A stretch of 64,000 nucleotides of DNA, taken from Mycolicibacterium porcinum (lineage in GTDB: Bacteria; Actinomycetota; Actinomycetes; Mycobacteriales; Mycobacteriaceae). The DNA lies in assembly GCA_001942045.1 (NCBI GenBank), contig MSTD01000029.1, positions 1-64,000 of the forward strand, written 5' to 3'. The position numbers and the translations under genes are program-made. The number at the start of each line of letters is the position of its first letter. Position 1 is the stretch's first letter. The notes beneath the pieces were generated by a model. It did not search any database. It was not told the DNA's origin and worked only from the letters and a program-made list of their open reading frames with translations. This document shows positions 43,572 through 50,936 of the stretch, one piece after another.

Positions 43572-44711
43572 CTAATCCCGGTCCGGCAGGTCGTCGGCAG
43601 GGGCCTGGATGAGGACGCTGTCCTCATCCTCCTGCCGGGCTTCTTCGGCGTCCGGGTCCTCGGCCAGCAGCACTCGGGTCGCGCTGTTGATGAAGGCCAC
43701 CGTCGGCACCGCGAGGAGGGCGCCGACGATGCCGGCCAGCACGCCGCCGCCCGCGATGGCCAACACCACGGCCAACGGGTGGATCGACACGGCACGGCCC
43801 ATCACCAGCGGTTGCAGCACGTGGCCTTCCAGCTGCTGCACCGCGATGATCAGCCCGAGAGTGATCAGGGCGTAGACGAACCCCTTGGCCAGCAGCGCCA
43901 CCACCACTGCCAGGAATCCGGCGACGACGGCACCGACCAGCGGGATGAACGCGCCCATGAACACCAGCGACGCCAGCGGCAGCGCGAGTGGGATCCCCAT
44001 GATGGCCAAGCCCGTGCCGATGCCGACCGCGTCGACCAGGGCCACCAGGAACGTAGCCCGCATGTAGCCGCCCAGCGAGTGAAAGCCGGCCCGTCCGGCG
44101 TCGCGCACCCGGTCCCGCACATGGATCGGGAACACCTTGGTGACGAACGCGAAGATGCTGCGCCCACCCTGCAGCAGGAAGATCAGGGTGAACAGCACCA
44201 GCAGCGCGCCGGTGAGCAGTTCGGTGAGGGTGCCCGCGGTGGACAACGCCCCGGTGGTGAGCTTCTCCTGGTTGCGCTGCAACGCTTCGATCGCGGTGTT
44301 GCCCGCCTGGTCGATCTGTTCCTTGCTCAGCTGGAGCGGTCCGTTGATCAGCCAGTTGCGCAGCCCGTCGATGCTTCGGGTCACCTGTTCCACGAGTTGC
44401 GGTGCACCCTCGATGAATTGGGAGATGACGAAACTCAGGATGCCGCCGACGACGGCGAAACTGGCCAGCAGCACCAGTGCCACGGCAGCTCCGCGCGGCG
44501 CGCCCCGGCGGTCCATGAAGTCGACCGCGGGCAGCAGCAAAGCCGCCACCATGGTGGCCAGAGCCACCGGCACCACGATCACCTCAAGGCGCTTGACCAG
44601 CCACAGCAACGCCACGACCGCGGCCAAGATGACCAGCAGCCGCCATGACCAGGCCGCGACCTTACGTACGAACGGGGTGACGGCCTCATCGGCAAAATGA
44701 TCCGGTGACAT
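43572..44711 (-). CDS. AI-2E/PerM family membrane protein (Rv0205-like)
   Basis: 379 residues with about eight membrane segments, in the family pattern: three helices at the N-terminus ([20 protein letters not shown], in part), a soluble amphipathic region at about 120-180, and the second membrane set containing [23 protein letters not shown] (in part) and [22 protein letters not shown]. Family members export small molecules or ions. The acidic tail is disordered. It is convergent with mmpL3 and divergent from the next gene, as in M. tuberculosis. Confidence 0.88.
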   Translation of the reverse strand: MSPDHFADEAVTPFVRKVAAWSWRLLVILAAVVALLWLVKRLEVIVVPVALATMVAALLLPAVDFMDRRGAPRGAAVALVLLASFAVVGGILSFVISQFIEGAPQLVEQVTRSIDGLRNWLINGPLQLSKEQIDQAGNTAIEALQRNQEKLTTGALSTAGTLTELLTGALLVLFTLIFLLQGGRSIFAFVTKVFPIHVRDRVRDAGRAGFHSLGGYMRATFLVALVDAVGIGTGLAIMGIPLALPLASLVFMGAFIPLVGAVVAGFLAVVVALLAKGFVYALITLGLIIAVQQLEGHVLQPLVMGRAVSIHPLAVVLAIAGGGVLAGIVGALLAVPTVAFINSATRVLLAEDPDAEEARQEDEDSVLIQAPADDLPDRD

Positions 44712-44783
44712 GTCGGTAGCCTAATGCGGCGCGCCGCCACAACCGGCGATGTCCTTGCGACCTGCGCGGTTACCCTGTATGGC

Positions 44784-45869
44784 GTGTCACACGACGCGCC
44801 GGCCGACACGGCTCGGGCCCGGGCCGGCTCCACGCGCGGTAGGTACTGGTGGGCGCGATGGGTGGTCATCGCACTCGCAGTCACCGTGCTCGCCGTCGAG
44901 GTGACCCTGGTCTGGGATCAGCTGGCGAAAGCCTGGCGCAGTCTGCTGACCGCGAACGGCTGGCGGGTGCTGGCGGCGGTCGGCGCCGCGATGGCGTCGA
45001 TGCACAGCTTCGCCCAGATCCAGCGGACGCTGCTGCGCTCGGCCGGGGTGCCCGTCAAACAGTGGCGCTCGGAGGCCGCGTTCTACGCAGGTAACGCCCT
45101 GTCGACCACGATGCCGGGCGGGCCGGTGCTCTCGGCGACCTTCGTCTACCGCCAGCAACGCATCTGGGGTGCCTCGCCGTTGGTGGCCTCCTGGCAGCTG
45201 GTGATGTCGGGGGTGCTGCAGGTCGTCGGCCTGGCGCTGCTGGGCCTCGGCGGCGCACTTCTGCTCGGGGCCAGCAAAAACCCACTGTCGCTGATCTTTT
45301 CGCTCGGCGCGTTCCTGGCGATCATCCTGCTGGCCCAGGCCGTGGCCACCAGGCCCGAGCTGATCGACGGCATCGGGGTCAAGGTGCTGTCGTGGGTGAA
45401 CTCGTTGCGCGGCAAGCCCTCTGACGTCGGGCTGGCCAAGTGGCGCGAGATCCTGCAGCAGCTGGAATCGGTCAGCCTGGGCCGCCGCGAGCTGGCGGTG
45501 GCGTTCAGCTGGTCGATGTTCAACTGGATTGCCGACGTGGCCTGCCTGGCGTTCGCCTGCTATGCCGCCGGTGGTCATCCGTCACTGGCCGGGGTCACCG
45601 TCGCCTACGCCGCGGCCCGCGCGGTGGGGTCTATCCCGTTGATGCCGGGCGGCCTCCTCGTGGTGGAGGCGGTACTGGTGCCCGGGCTGGTCTCCTCCGG
45701 ACTGACGCTGGCCTCTGCCATCTCGGCGATGCTCATCTACCGGCTGGTCAGCTGGATCTTCATCTCGGCGATCGGCTGGGTGGTGTTCTTTTTCATGTTC
45801 CGCACCGAGAAGGACCTGGATCCAGACGCGGGCCCAGGCAAAAATCCCCCTCCCGAATCCCAGCGCTAG
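44784..45869 (+). CDS. Lysylphosphatidylglycerol-synthase-TM (YbhN/UPF0104) family membrane protein (Rv0204c-like)
   Basis: 361 residues with about eight predicted membrane segments and the family motif RAVGSIPLMPGGLLVVEAVL. GTG 44784 is chosen because a TACCCT -10 box (44771-44776) places the transcription start at this codon; the frame is open further up to 44724. Its cytosolic tail is short. Family members sit beside lipid-modifying enzymes, but no aminoacyl-transferase domain is present here, so the function is unknown. The next gene follows after 9 bases. Confidence 0.85.
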   Translation: MSHDAPADTARARAGSTRGRYWWARWVVIALAVTVLAVEVTLVWDQLAKAWRSLLTANGWRVLAAVGAAMASMHSFAQIQRTLLRSAGVPVKQWRSEAAFYAGNALSTTMPGGPVLSATFVYRQQRIWGASPLVASWQLVMSGVLQVVGLALLGLGGALLLGASKNPLSLIFSLGAFLAIILLAQAVATRPELIDGIGVKVLSWVNSLRGKPSDVGLAKWREILQQLESVSLGRRELAVAFSWSMFNWIADVACLAFACYAAGGHPSLAGVTVAYAAARAVGSIPLMPGGLLVVEAVLVPGLVSSGLTLASAISAMLIYRLVSWIFISAIGWVVFFFMFRTEKDLDPDAGPGKNPPPESQR

Positions 45870-45878
45870 GAGTCGTAC

Positions 45879-47078
45879 GTGCGAATCCGGTATCCGATCG
45901 CAGTGCTCGCCCTGACCTTGGCCGGGTGTTCGTCGGCGCAGACTCCGCAGTCCGAATCCCCTACCACCACCACTCCGCCGCCCGCGGTCACGCCCGTCGT
46001 GGGATCGATTCTGGCAGAACCGGTTCCGGTCGCGGCATCCGATGGCCGCACCCACCTGGCCTACGAGCTGATGTTGACCAACACGTCACCGGGAGTGGTC
46101 ACCCTCAACTCGCTGAGCGCCGCGACGGGCGACCGCAAGTTGCTCACGTTGTCCGGGGACAGCCTCAAGTACTGGACCAGGGCGGTGGGTAACTCCGCCG
46201 TCGGAACCAATGTGCTCGGCCCGGGCCAGAGCGCCTATGTGTGGATGGACGTCGTCGCCGACGATCCCGCGCAGGTGCCGGCAGAACTCACCCACGAACT
46301 CGGGATCACGGTGGCCAAGCCGATGCCGCCGCTGGTCCCGCCGGCTCTTACCGAGTCGGTGGCGCCGGTGGCGGTACAGACCCGCAAACCGGTATCCATC
46401 ACCCCGCCGCTGACCGGCGACAACTGGGTGGATGCGAACAGCTGCTGCGATATGACCCCGCACCGGATGGCACTGAACCCGATCAACGGAAAAGTCTGGG
46501 CCGCAGAACGATTCGCAATCGACTACGTGCAGCTGGGCCCCGACGGCCGGTTGTCCAATGGCGACCGGGCCAAGGTCGCGAGCTACCCCTACTTCGGCGC
46601 GGAGATCCACGCGGTGGCCGACGGACCCGTGGTGGCGGTGCTCGACGGCCTCAACGAGCAGGTCCCCGGCGTCACACCGCACGGCCTCACGCTGCAGCAG
46701 TACGGCGGCAATCACATCGTGCAGGACATCGGCGACGGCAACTACGCCTTCTACGCCCACCTGCAGCCGAACAGCCTCAAGGTCAAGCCCGGTGACAAAC
46801 TCACCGCCGGGCAGGTCATCGGCGCCCTGGGCAACTCCGGCAACTCCGATGCACCACACCTGCACTTCCATGTGATGGACGGCCCGGATCCGTTGGCGTC
46901 CAATGGCTTACCATTTACCTTCAAATCGTTCCGGCTCGATTCGCGGCTCACCTCGCTGGCCGCCGCCGACGCGCTGTTCGACGGCAAGCCGGCCGCACGG
47001 CAACCGGGCTTCGCCGAGCGCGACCAAACCGACGTCAGCCCACTGGTATTGGATGTGATGAGCTATGCGACGAGCTAG
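45879..47078 (+). CDS. Lipoprotein with a degenerate M23 (LytM) peptidase domain
   Basis: 399 residues. A lipoprotein signal ends in LAGC, a lipobox with Cys near residue 17. A Thr/Pro-rich linker and a beta domain precede the M23 fold. The second metal/catalytic segment H327-L-H329-F-H331 and H294 are present. The first motif HxxxD reads R211-FAI-D215, so the usual zinc-ligand His is replaced by Arg. Activity on peptidoglycan is therefore doubtful; it may be a regulatory LytM protein. It overlaps the DUF3054 gene by 14 bases. Confidence 0.85.
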   Translation: MRIRYPIAVLALTLAGCSSAQTPQSESPTTTTPPPAVTPVVGSILAEPVPVAASDGRTHLAYELMLTNTSPGVVTLNSLSAATGDRKLLTLSGDSLKYWTRAVGNSAVGTNVLGPGQSAYVWMDVVADDPAQVPAELTHELGITVAKPMPPLVPPALTESVAPVAVQTRKPVSITPPLTGDNWVDANSCCDMTPHRMALNPINGKVWAAERFAIDYVQLGPDGRLSNGDRAKVASYPYFGAEIHAVADGPVVAVLDGLNEQVPGVTPHGLTLQQYGGNHIVQDIGDGNYAFYAHLQPNSLKVKPGDKLTAGQVIGALGNSGNSDAPHLHFHVMDGPDPLASNGLPFTFKSFRLDSRLTSLAAADALFDGKPAARQPGFAERDQTDVSPLVLDVMSYATS

Positions 47079-47430
47079 CGGCACGGCCTTCCTGGCCGAT
47101 CTGGTCTGTGTGGTGGTGTTCTGCACGATAGGGCGGCGTAGCCACGCCGAGGGCATCACGTTGGCCGGAGTGGCCGAGACGGCCTGGCCATTTCTGACCG
47201 GGACCGTGGTGGGCTGGTTGCTCTCCCGTGGGTGGCAGCGCCCGACGTCGTTGGCGCCCACCGGGGTGGTGGTGTGGGTCAGCACCGTGGTGGTCGGCAT
47301 GGTGCTGCGCAAACTGACCTCGGCCGGGGTGGCGGTCAGCTTCATCGTGGTCGCCTCGCTGGTGACGGCCGTACTGCTGTTGGGGTGGCGCGCGGTGCTC
47401 ACCGTGCGCGGGCGCACGCAACAAGCCTGA
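47065..47430 (+). CDS. DUF3054 family membrane protein
   Basis: 121 residues with four membrane segments. Motifs DLVCVVVFCTIGRRSH and WLLSRGWQRPTSLAPTGVVVW are typical of actinobacterial DUF3054 proteins, whose role is not known. It begins inside the end of the M23 lipoprotein gene, so the two are translationally coupled. Its last codons and stop are part of a 26-bp tandem duplication (47405-47456), so a copy of the tail lies just after the stop. Confidence 0.87.
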   Translation: MRRASGTAFLADLVCVVVFCTIGRRSHAEGITLAGVAETAWPFLTGTVVGWLLSRGWQRPTSLAPTGVVVWVSTVVVGMVLRKLTSAGVAVSFIVVASLVTAVLLLGWRAVLTVRGRTQQA

Positions 47431-47456
47431 TGCGCGGGCGCACGCAACAAGCCTGA
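47405..47456 (+). repeat. Perfect 26-bp tandem duplication at a gene end
   Basis: The 26 bases at 47405-47430 are repeated exactly at 47431-47456. The unit begins TGCGCGGGCGCACG and ends with the DUF3054 stop TGA. It looks like a recent slippage duplication. Confidence 0.9.
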
Positions 47457-47470
47457 GCCCTGCGGCGTCG

Positions 47471-48811
47471 TCAATCCGCCTGGGCCGCATCCGCTGTCGG
47501 CGATATCGCGATCGTCAACGTCGCCCGCAGACCACCAAGGGGTCCGTCGGACAACGTGATCTCGCCGCCGTGCAGATGAGCCTGTTGTGCCACCAGAGCC
47601 AGGCCGAGTCCGGATCCTCCTGCCATCGCGGTGCTTCCCCTGCGGAACCGGCCGAGCACGGTCTCGTGCTCCTCGACCGGTAGCCCCCGCCCGTTGTCGT
47701 CGACGGTGATGATGAGGTGCTCATCGCTCCGGTGGGCGGTCAGGGTGATCCGGGTGGCCTCACCGTGGACGATGGCATTGCGCACCAGGTTGTCAACCGC
47801 GATGCGGAGTCCCCCGGGCCAGCCCATCACCAGGCCGACGTCGTCGGCCACCTGCACGTCGATCGTGACGTGTCCGCTCCCCCGGGCGCTCTCCCTGACC
47901 ACCCGGTCGAGCAGGTCGGCGATATCGATCAGTTCGCGGTCCTCGGCCTGGGCCAGTTGCCCCGAGGCCAGTTGGCCGAGCGCGGTGATGATCGCCTCCA
48001 CCCGGCGCTGCGCGCGGGACAGATCGGCCACCACCTCGTCGCGCTCGGATTCGGGCAGGTTGTGGATGCGCAGCGTGTCCAGGTCGGCACGCATCGCGGT
48101 GAGCGGCGTACGCAACTCATGCGCGGCATTGGCGGCGAAATCCTGAGCGGCCTGAAGGGAATTGGTGGTGGCGCGCTGCGCGGCGGTCAAGCGGGTCAGC
48201 ATGCCCGCCATGGCCTCCGACAGATCCTCGGCCTCCCGCACGCCGCGCACCTTCGGCATCGTCTCGGTGCCGCTGTCCAGTTTCGAGGTGTGCTCGGTGA
48301 GTTTGCGCAGCGGTCGGATGGCGGGACCGGCCAACAGCCAACCCAGCCCACCTGCCACCAGCACGGTAGCCACGCCGAAGCCGGTGTACAGCGGAATCCT
48401 GTTGGGGCTCAACAAGATACTGTCCGCTCGGATGCCGATCGACATCAGCACCCCGCCATGCTGGTCCATGTGGACCGTCCGCACCCGGTAATCGACTCCG
48501 TTGACCTGCACGGTCTCGGTGCCCGGCGGTAGCGCAGGCAGCTGGAAGCCCCGCTGGAACACCACCTGCCCCGTCGAACGCGACCGGCCGGTGGTCAGCA
48601 CCCCGCGGGTGGGATCCTGCAGATGCTCGGGGTTGATGCTGGCATCAACGATCGAATCGAGCCTGCGGTCCAACTGGGCGGAATCGTTGTTGGCCAGCAC
48701 CACCGAGGTCAGGATGGTGAACACCGCGACCACCGCCGCAGCGGCCAGCGCCGAAGCCACCGCGACCCTGGTGCGCAATGACGCCGAGCGGATGAAGCCG
48801 AAAGTCCGCAC
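47471..48811 (-). CDS. prrB: Sensor histidine kinase, PrrB-like
   Basis: 446 residues. Two membrane helices (about 14-40 and 155-175) flank a periplasmic sensor loop. HAMP follows (AIRPLRKLTEHTSKLDSG), then the dimerisation helix with the phosphorylated His in AANAAHELRTPLTAMRADL, then the ATPase N, G1 and G2 boxes (DNLVRNAIVHG, DDNGRGLP, GGSGLGLAL). It is the partner of the response regulator that precedes it by 14 bases. M. smegmatis has a second PrrAB pair at the corresponding place between mmpL3 and mmpL11, hence the name, which is inferred. Confidence 0.88.
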   Translation of the reverse strand: MRTFGFIRSASLRTRVAVASALAAAAVVAVFTILTSVVLANNDSAQLDRRLDSIVDASINPEHLQDPTRGVLTTGRSRSTGQVVFQRGFQLPALPPGTETVQVNGVDYRVRTVHMDQHGGVLMSIGIRADSILLSPNRIPLYTGFGVATVLVAGGLGWLLAGPAIRPLRKLTEHTSKLDSGTETMPKVRGVREAEDLSEAMAGMLTRLTAAQRATTNSLQAAQDFAANAAHELRTPLTAMRADLDTLRIHNLPESERDEVVADLSRAQRRVEAIITALGQLASGQLAQAEDRELIDIADLLDRVVRESARGSGHVTIDVQVADDVGLVMGWPGGLRIAVDNLVRNAIVHGEATRITLTAHRSDEHLIITVDDNGRGLPVEEHETVLGRFRRGSTAMAGGSGLGLALVAQQAHLHGGEITLSDGPLGGLRATLTIAISPTADAAQAD

Positions 48812-48825
48812 CTAGCGCTGTGTCC

Positions 48826-49566
48826 TCACGGTTCTTCCCGCAACACGTACCCGATCCCGCGAACGGTATGGATCACCCGCGGCACGTCGGGCCCTTCGAG
48901 CTTGCGCCGTAGGTACGAGATGAAGACGTCGGCCACGTTGGTGTCCACGTCGAAGTCGTATCCCCAGACCAGTTCGAGGAGCCGCTGGCGCGACAGCACC
49001 ACCCCGGCGTTCTCCGCGAGCACCGCAAGCAGATCGAATTCCCGTTTGGTCAGGTCGACGCGTTCCCCGCCGACGAACACCAGCCGGCGGGCAGTGTCGA
49101 TGGTCAGCGCGCCGACGGTCATGGTGTCCGACTGACGCTCGGCGTGGCTGGCCCGGCGCAGCAGTGCGTTGAGCCGGGCCACGAGCTCGCCGAGGTCGAA
49201 CGGTTTGGTCAGGTAATCGTCCGCACCGGCTTCCAGTCCCGCGATGCGGTCGTTGACCGTGTCGCGGGCGGACAGCACACAGATCGGGATGTCGTTGCCC
49301 AGTGCCCGCAGGGCGGTGACCACGGCGACACCGTCGAGTTCCGGCATCTGGACGTCGAGGACGAGCGCATCGTGCGACTCGTTCGACAACAGCCGCAGCG
49401 CCTCCTTGCCCGACGCCGCGACCCGGACGTCGAACCCCGAATGCCGCAGTCCGCGGGCAACCGAAGTACGCACATCCGGGTCGTCGTCGACCATCAGCAC
49501 CGTGCGGTTAACACTCTCGGGCGTCACGTGTCCTTCGCCGCTGGCGGGGGTTGCTTCCACCCGCAC
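48826..49566 (-). CDS. prrA: OmpR-family response regulator, PrrA-like
   Basis: 246 residues if started at GTG 49566. Another GTG at 49527 (reading VTPESVNRT) gives 233 residues, close to PrrA, and is a fair alternative with AAGGA 3 bases upstream. The receiver has the acidic pair DDD, the phospho-Asp in [13 protein letters not shown] and Lys in YLTKPFD. The winged helix is [31 protein letters not shown] (in part) with VRGIGYVLR at the end. It controls the kinase gene downstream and probably neighbours; direct repeats at 50804-50823 are candidate targets. Confidence 0.9.
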   Translation of the reverse strand: MRVEATPASGEGHVTPESVNRTVLMVDDDPDVRTSVARGLRHSGFDVRVAASGKEALRLLSNESHDALVLDVQMPELDGVAVVTALRALGNDIPICVLSARDTVNDRIAGLEAGADDYLTKPFDLGELVARLNALLRRASHAERQSDTMTVGALTIDTARRLVFVGGERVDLTKREFDLLAVLAENAGVVLSRQRLLELVWGYDFDVDTNVADVFISYLRRKLEGPDVPRVIHTVRGIGYVLREEP

Positions 49567-49570
49567 TCGG

Positions 49571-49954
49571 TTACGGGATGGAGGGAGCCGGAGCTTCGCC
49601 GCAGCGGTTCTTCAGGTCTACCAGCGGCTGGCGGATACCGGTCAGCTCGGCCTTCGTCTGGGGGTTCGCCTCAAGGTAGTCGTGCACCTTGGTCTTGACC
49701 TCTTCGCGCGGCAGGCCTTCCAGGCTGGTGAAGAAGTTGTTCACGTCGGGATGGGTGAACAGATACGCCGAGGTTGATGCCGACACACCCGAAGCCACGC
49801 CGGCCAGATCGGCTGCGCTGCAGTTGGGGGGGTTGTTCGCCGGGTCGTCGGCAAGTGCCGACGGGATGGCGCCGAACAGCATCGCACCGGCTACGGCGCC
49901 GGCGCCGGCCACGCCAGCTACCACGCGCCGCGCATTTCGGGCCGAGAGCAACAT
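49571..49954 (-). CDS. Haemophore-like secreted haem-binding protein (Rv0203-like)
   Basis: 127 residues. A signal peptide ends near PSALADDP, and two cysteines (in NCSAAD and NRCGEA) probably form the disulfide of the mycobacterial haemophore family. The helical core contains [20 protein letters not shown] 49954 has AAGGAG 7 bases upstream, so the TTG two codons earlier is rejected. Rv0203 of M. tuberculosis passes haem to MmpL3 and MmpL11; the location beside mmpL11 fits. It precedes the regulator gene by few bases on the same strand. Confidence 0.85.
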   Translation of the reverse strand: MLLSARNARRVVAGVAGAGAVAGAMLFGAIPSALADDPANNPPNCSAADLAGVASGVSASTSAYLFTHPDVNNFFTSLEGLPREEVKTKVHDYLEANPQTKAELTGIRQPLVDLKNRCGEAPAPSIP

Positions 49955-50123
49955 GGTCAAGCTCCTTCATCGGATGGGGAGGCCGTAACCCCAAACGGTT
50001 AACGGCTGAAGGAAAGCTAAGCAGAATCCTTGACGACTTTCTTGCCTTGCGCGCAAACCGTCGTTCCGGGCGATGAATCCGCAGTTCAGCGGTGCCATCT
50101 CCGGCGACGCGGGAGTGACTGGC

Positions 50124-50678
50124 CTAGCGGGTCGAGGCGGTGGTGGGGCCCGGAAGCGGACCGGAGCCCGCCGTCACCGCCGAGGCCGGCGCGCGTTGCG
50201 CAGGCACCGCGGCACTGGGCACGCCGACGTTCTGTGCCGCGGGCAGCCCGCCGGGCAAACCACTGGTAGCTCCGCCACCCTGCTGCGTGGCCTGCGCCAG
50301 CCCCATCAGTTGCGGCAGGGTCACCGGCAGCTTGCACCGGGTGCCCAGGCTGGCCAGCGGCTGCTGCAGCTGCTGCATGTCCTTGGCGGCCTGCGGGTTG
50401 GCGTCGAAGTAGGCCTTGAGGGAGGCGATCGACTGGGCGCCACCCTGCTGTTGACTGATCGTGGTCAGGGCCTGGTTGGTCTGGGGATGCGTGTCCAGAT
50501 AGTTGCCGATGTTGGTGGCCACACTGCCCGCGGTGCGGGCGACCTCGCTGGCGGCACACGGATCGGTCGCAGCCGTAGCGGACGGGACCATGAGCGCGGC
50601 CACCACCGCGCCGCCGGCCCCGGTCGCCGCGAGTGCGGCGGCCAGACCGCGGCGCAATCCACCGTTGGTCGGTTGCAT
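50124..50678 (-). CDS. Second haemophore-like secreted protein
   Basis: 184 residues. The signal peptide ends at PSATAATDP. The haemophore-like core has the same Cys pair (DPCAAS, TRCKLP) and the pattern NIGNYLDTHPQTNQALTTI, matching the gene at 49571. A Gly/Pro/Ala-rich disordered C-terminal region of about 70 residues is extra. GAAGGAG precedes the ATG. It is divergent from mmpL11 across a 258-base leader with direct repeats. Tandem paralogues suggest a haem-relay role, inferred from family and place. Confidence 0.85.
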   Translation of the reverse strand: MQPTNGGLRRGLAAALAATGAGGAVVAALMVPSATAATDPCAASEVARTAGSVATNIGNYLDTHPQTNQALTTISQQQGGAQSIASLKAYFDANPQAAKDMQQLQQPLASLGTRCKLPVTLPQLMGLAQATQQGGGATSGLPGGLPAAQNVGVPSAAVPAQRAPASAVTAGSGPLPGPTTASTR

Positions 50679-50787
50679 GGAGTACTCCTTCAGGGTGGGC
50701 CCCGGCGCACACGTCAGCCGGGGTCGTCCTTAGCTACTTCGCCGGGTCGGGCGATTCCGTTAGCCGCGGCCGCGTCAAACGCTACGG

Positions 50788-50823
50788 ATCTCAGCTGTGA
50801 GATGTCTCAGCGTGATCTCAGAA
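50788..50823. promoter_or_regulatory. Palindrome and phased TCTCAG direct repeats upstream of mmpL11
   Basis: TCTCAG occurs at 50789, 50805 and 50816. The last two are 11 bp apart, the spacing of OmpR/PhoB-type sites. The first lies in a palindrome, ATCTCA-GCTG-TGAGAT (50788-50803). The site sits between the divergent haemophore gene and mmpL11; MprA-type boxes in mycobacteria use a similar hexamer. Confidence 0.5.
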
Positions 50824-50936
50824 CCGGAAGAGAGCGAGCCACATTACACCGGTGGAGGTACGCTCTCGCTGGTACGAGCCAGGACACGCCCAGCCATGTT
50901 GGGGGGAGAAAGCGGGGAAGTCGCATCCAGCAGTTC

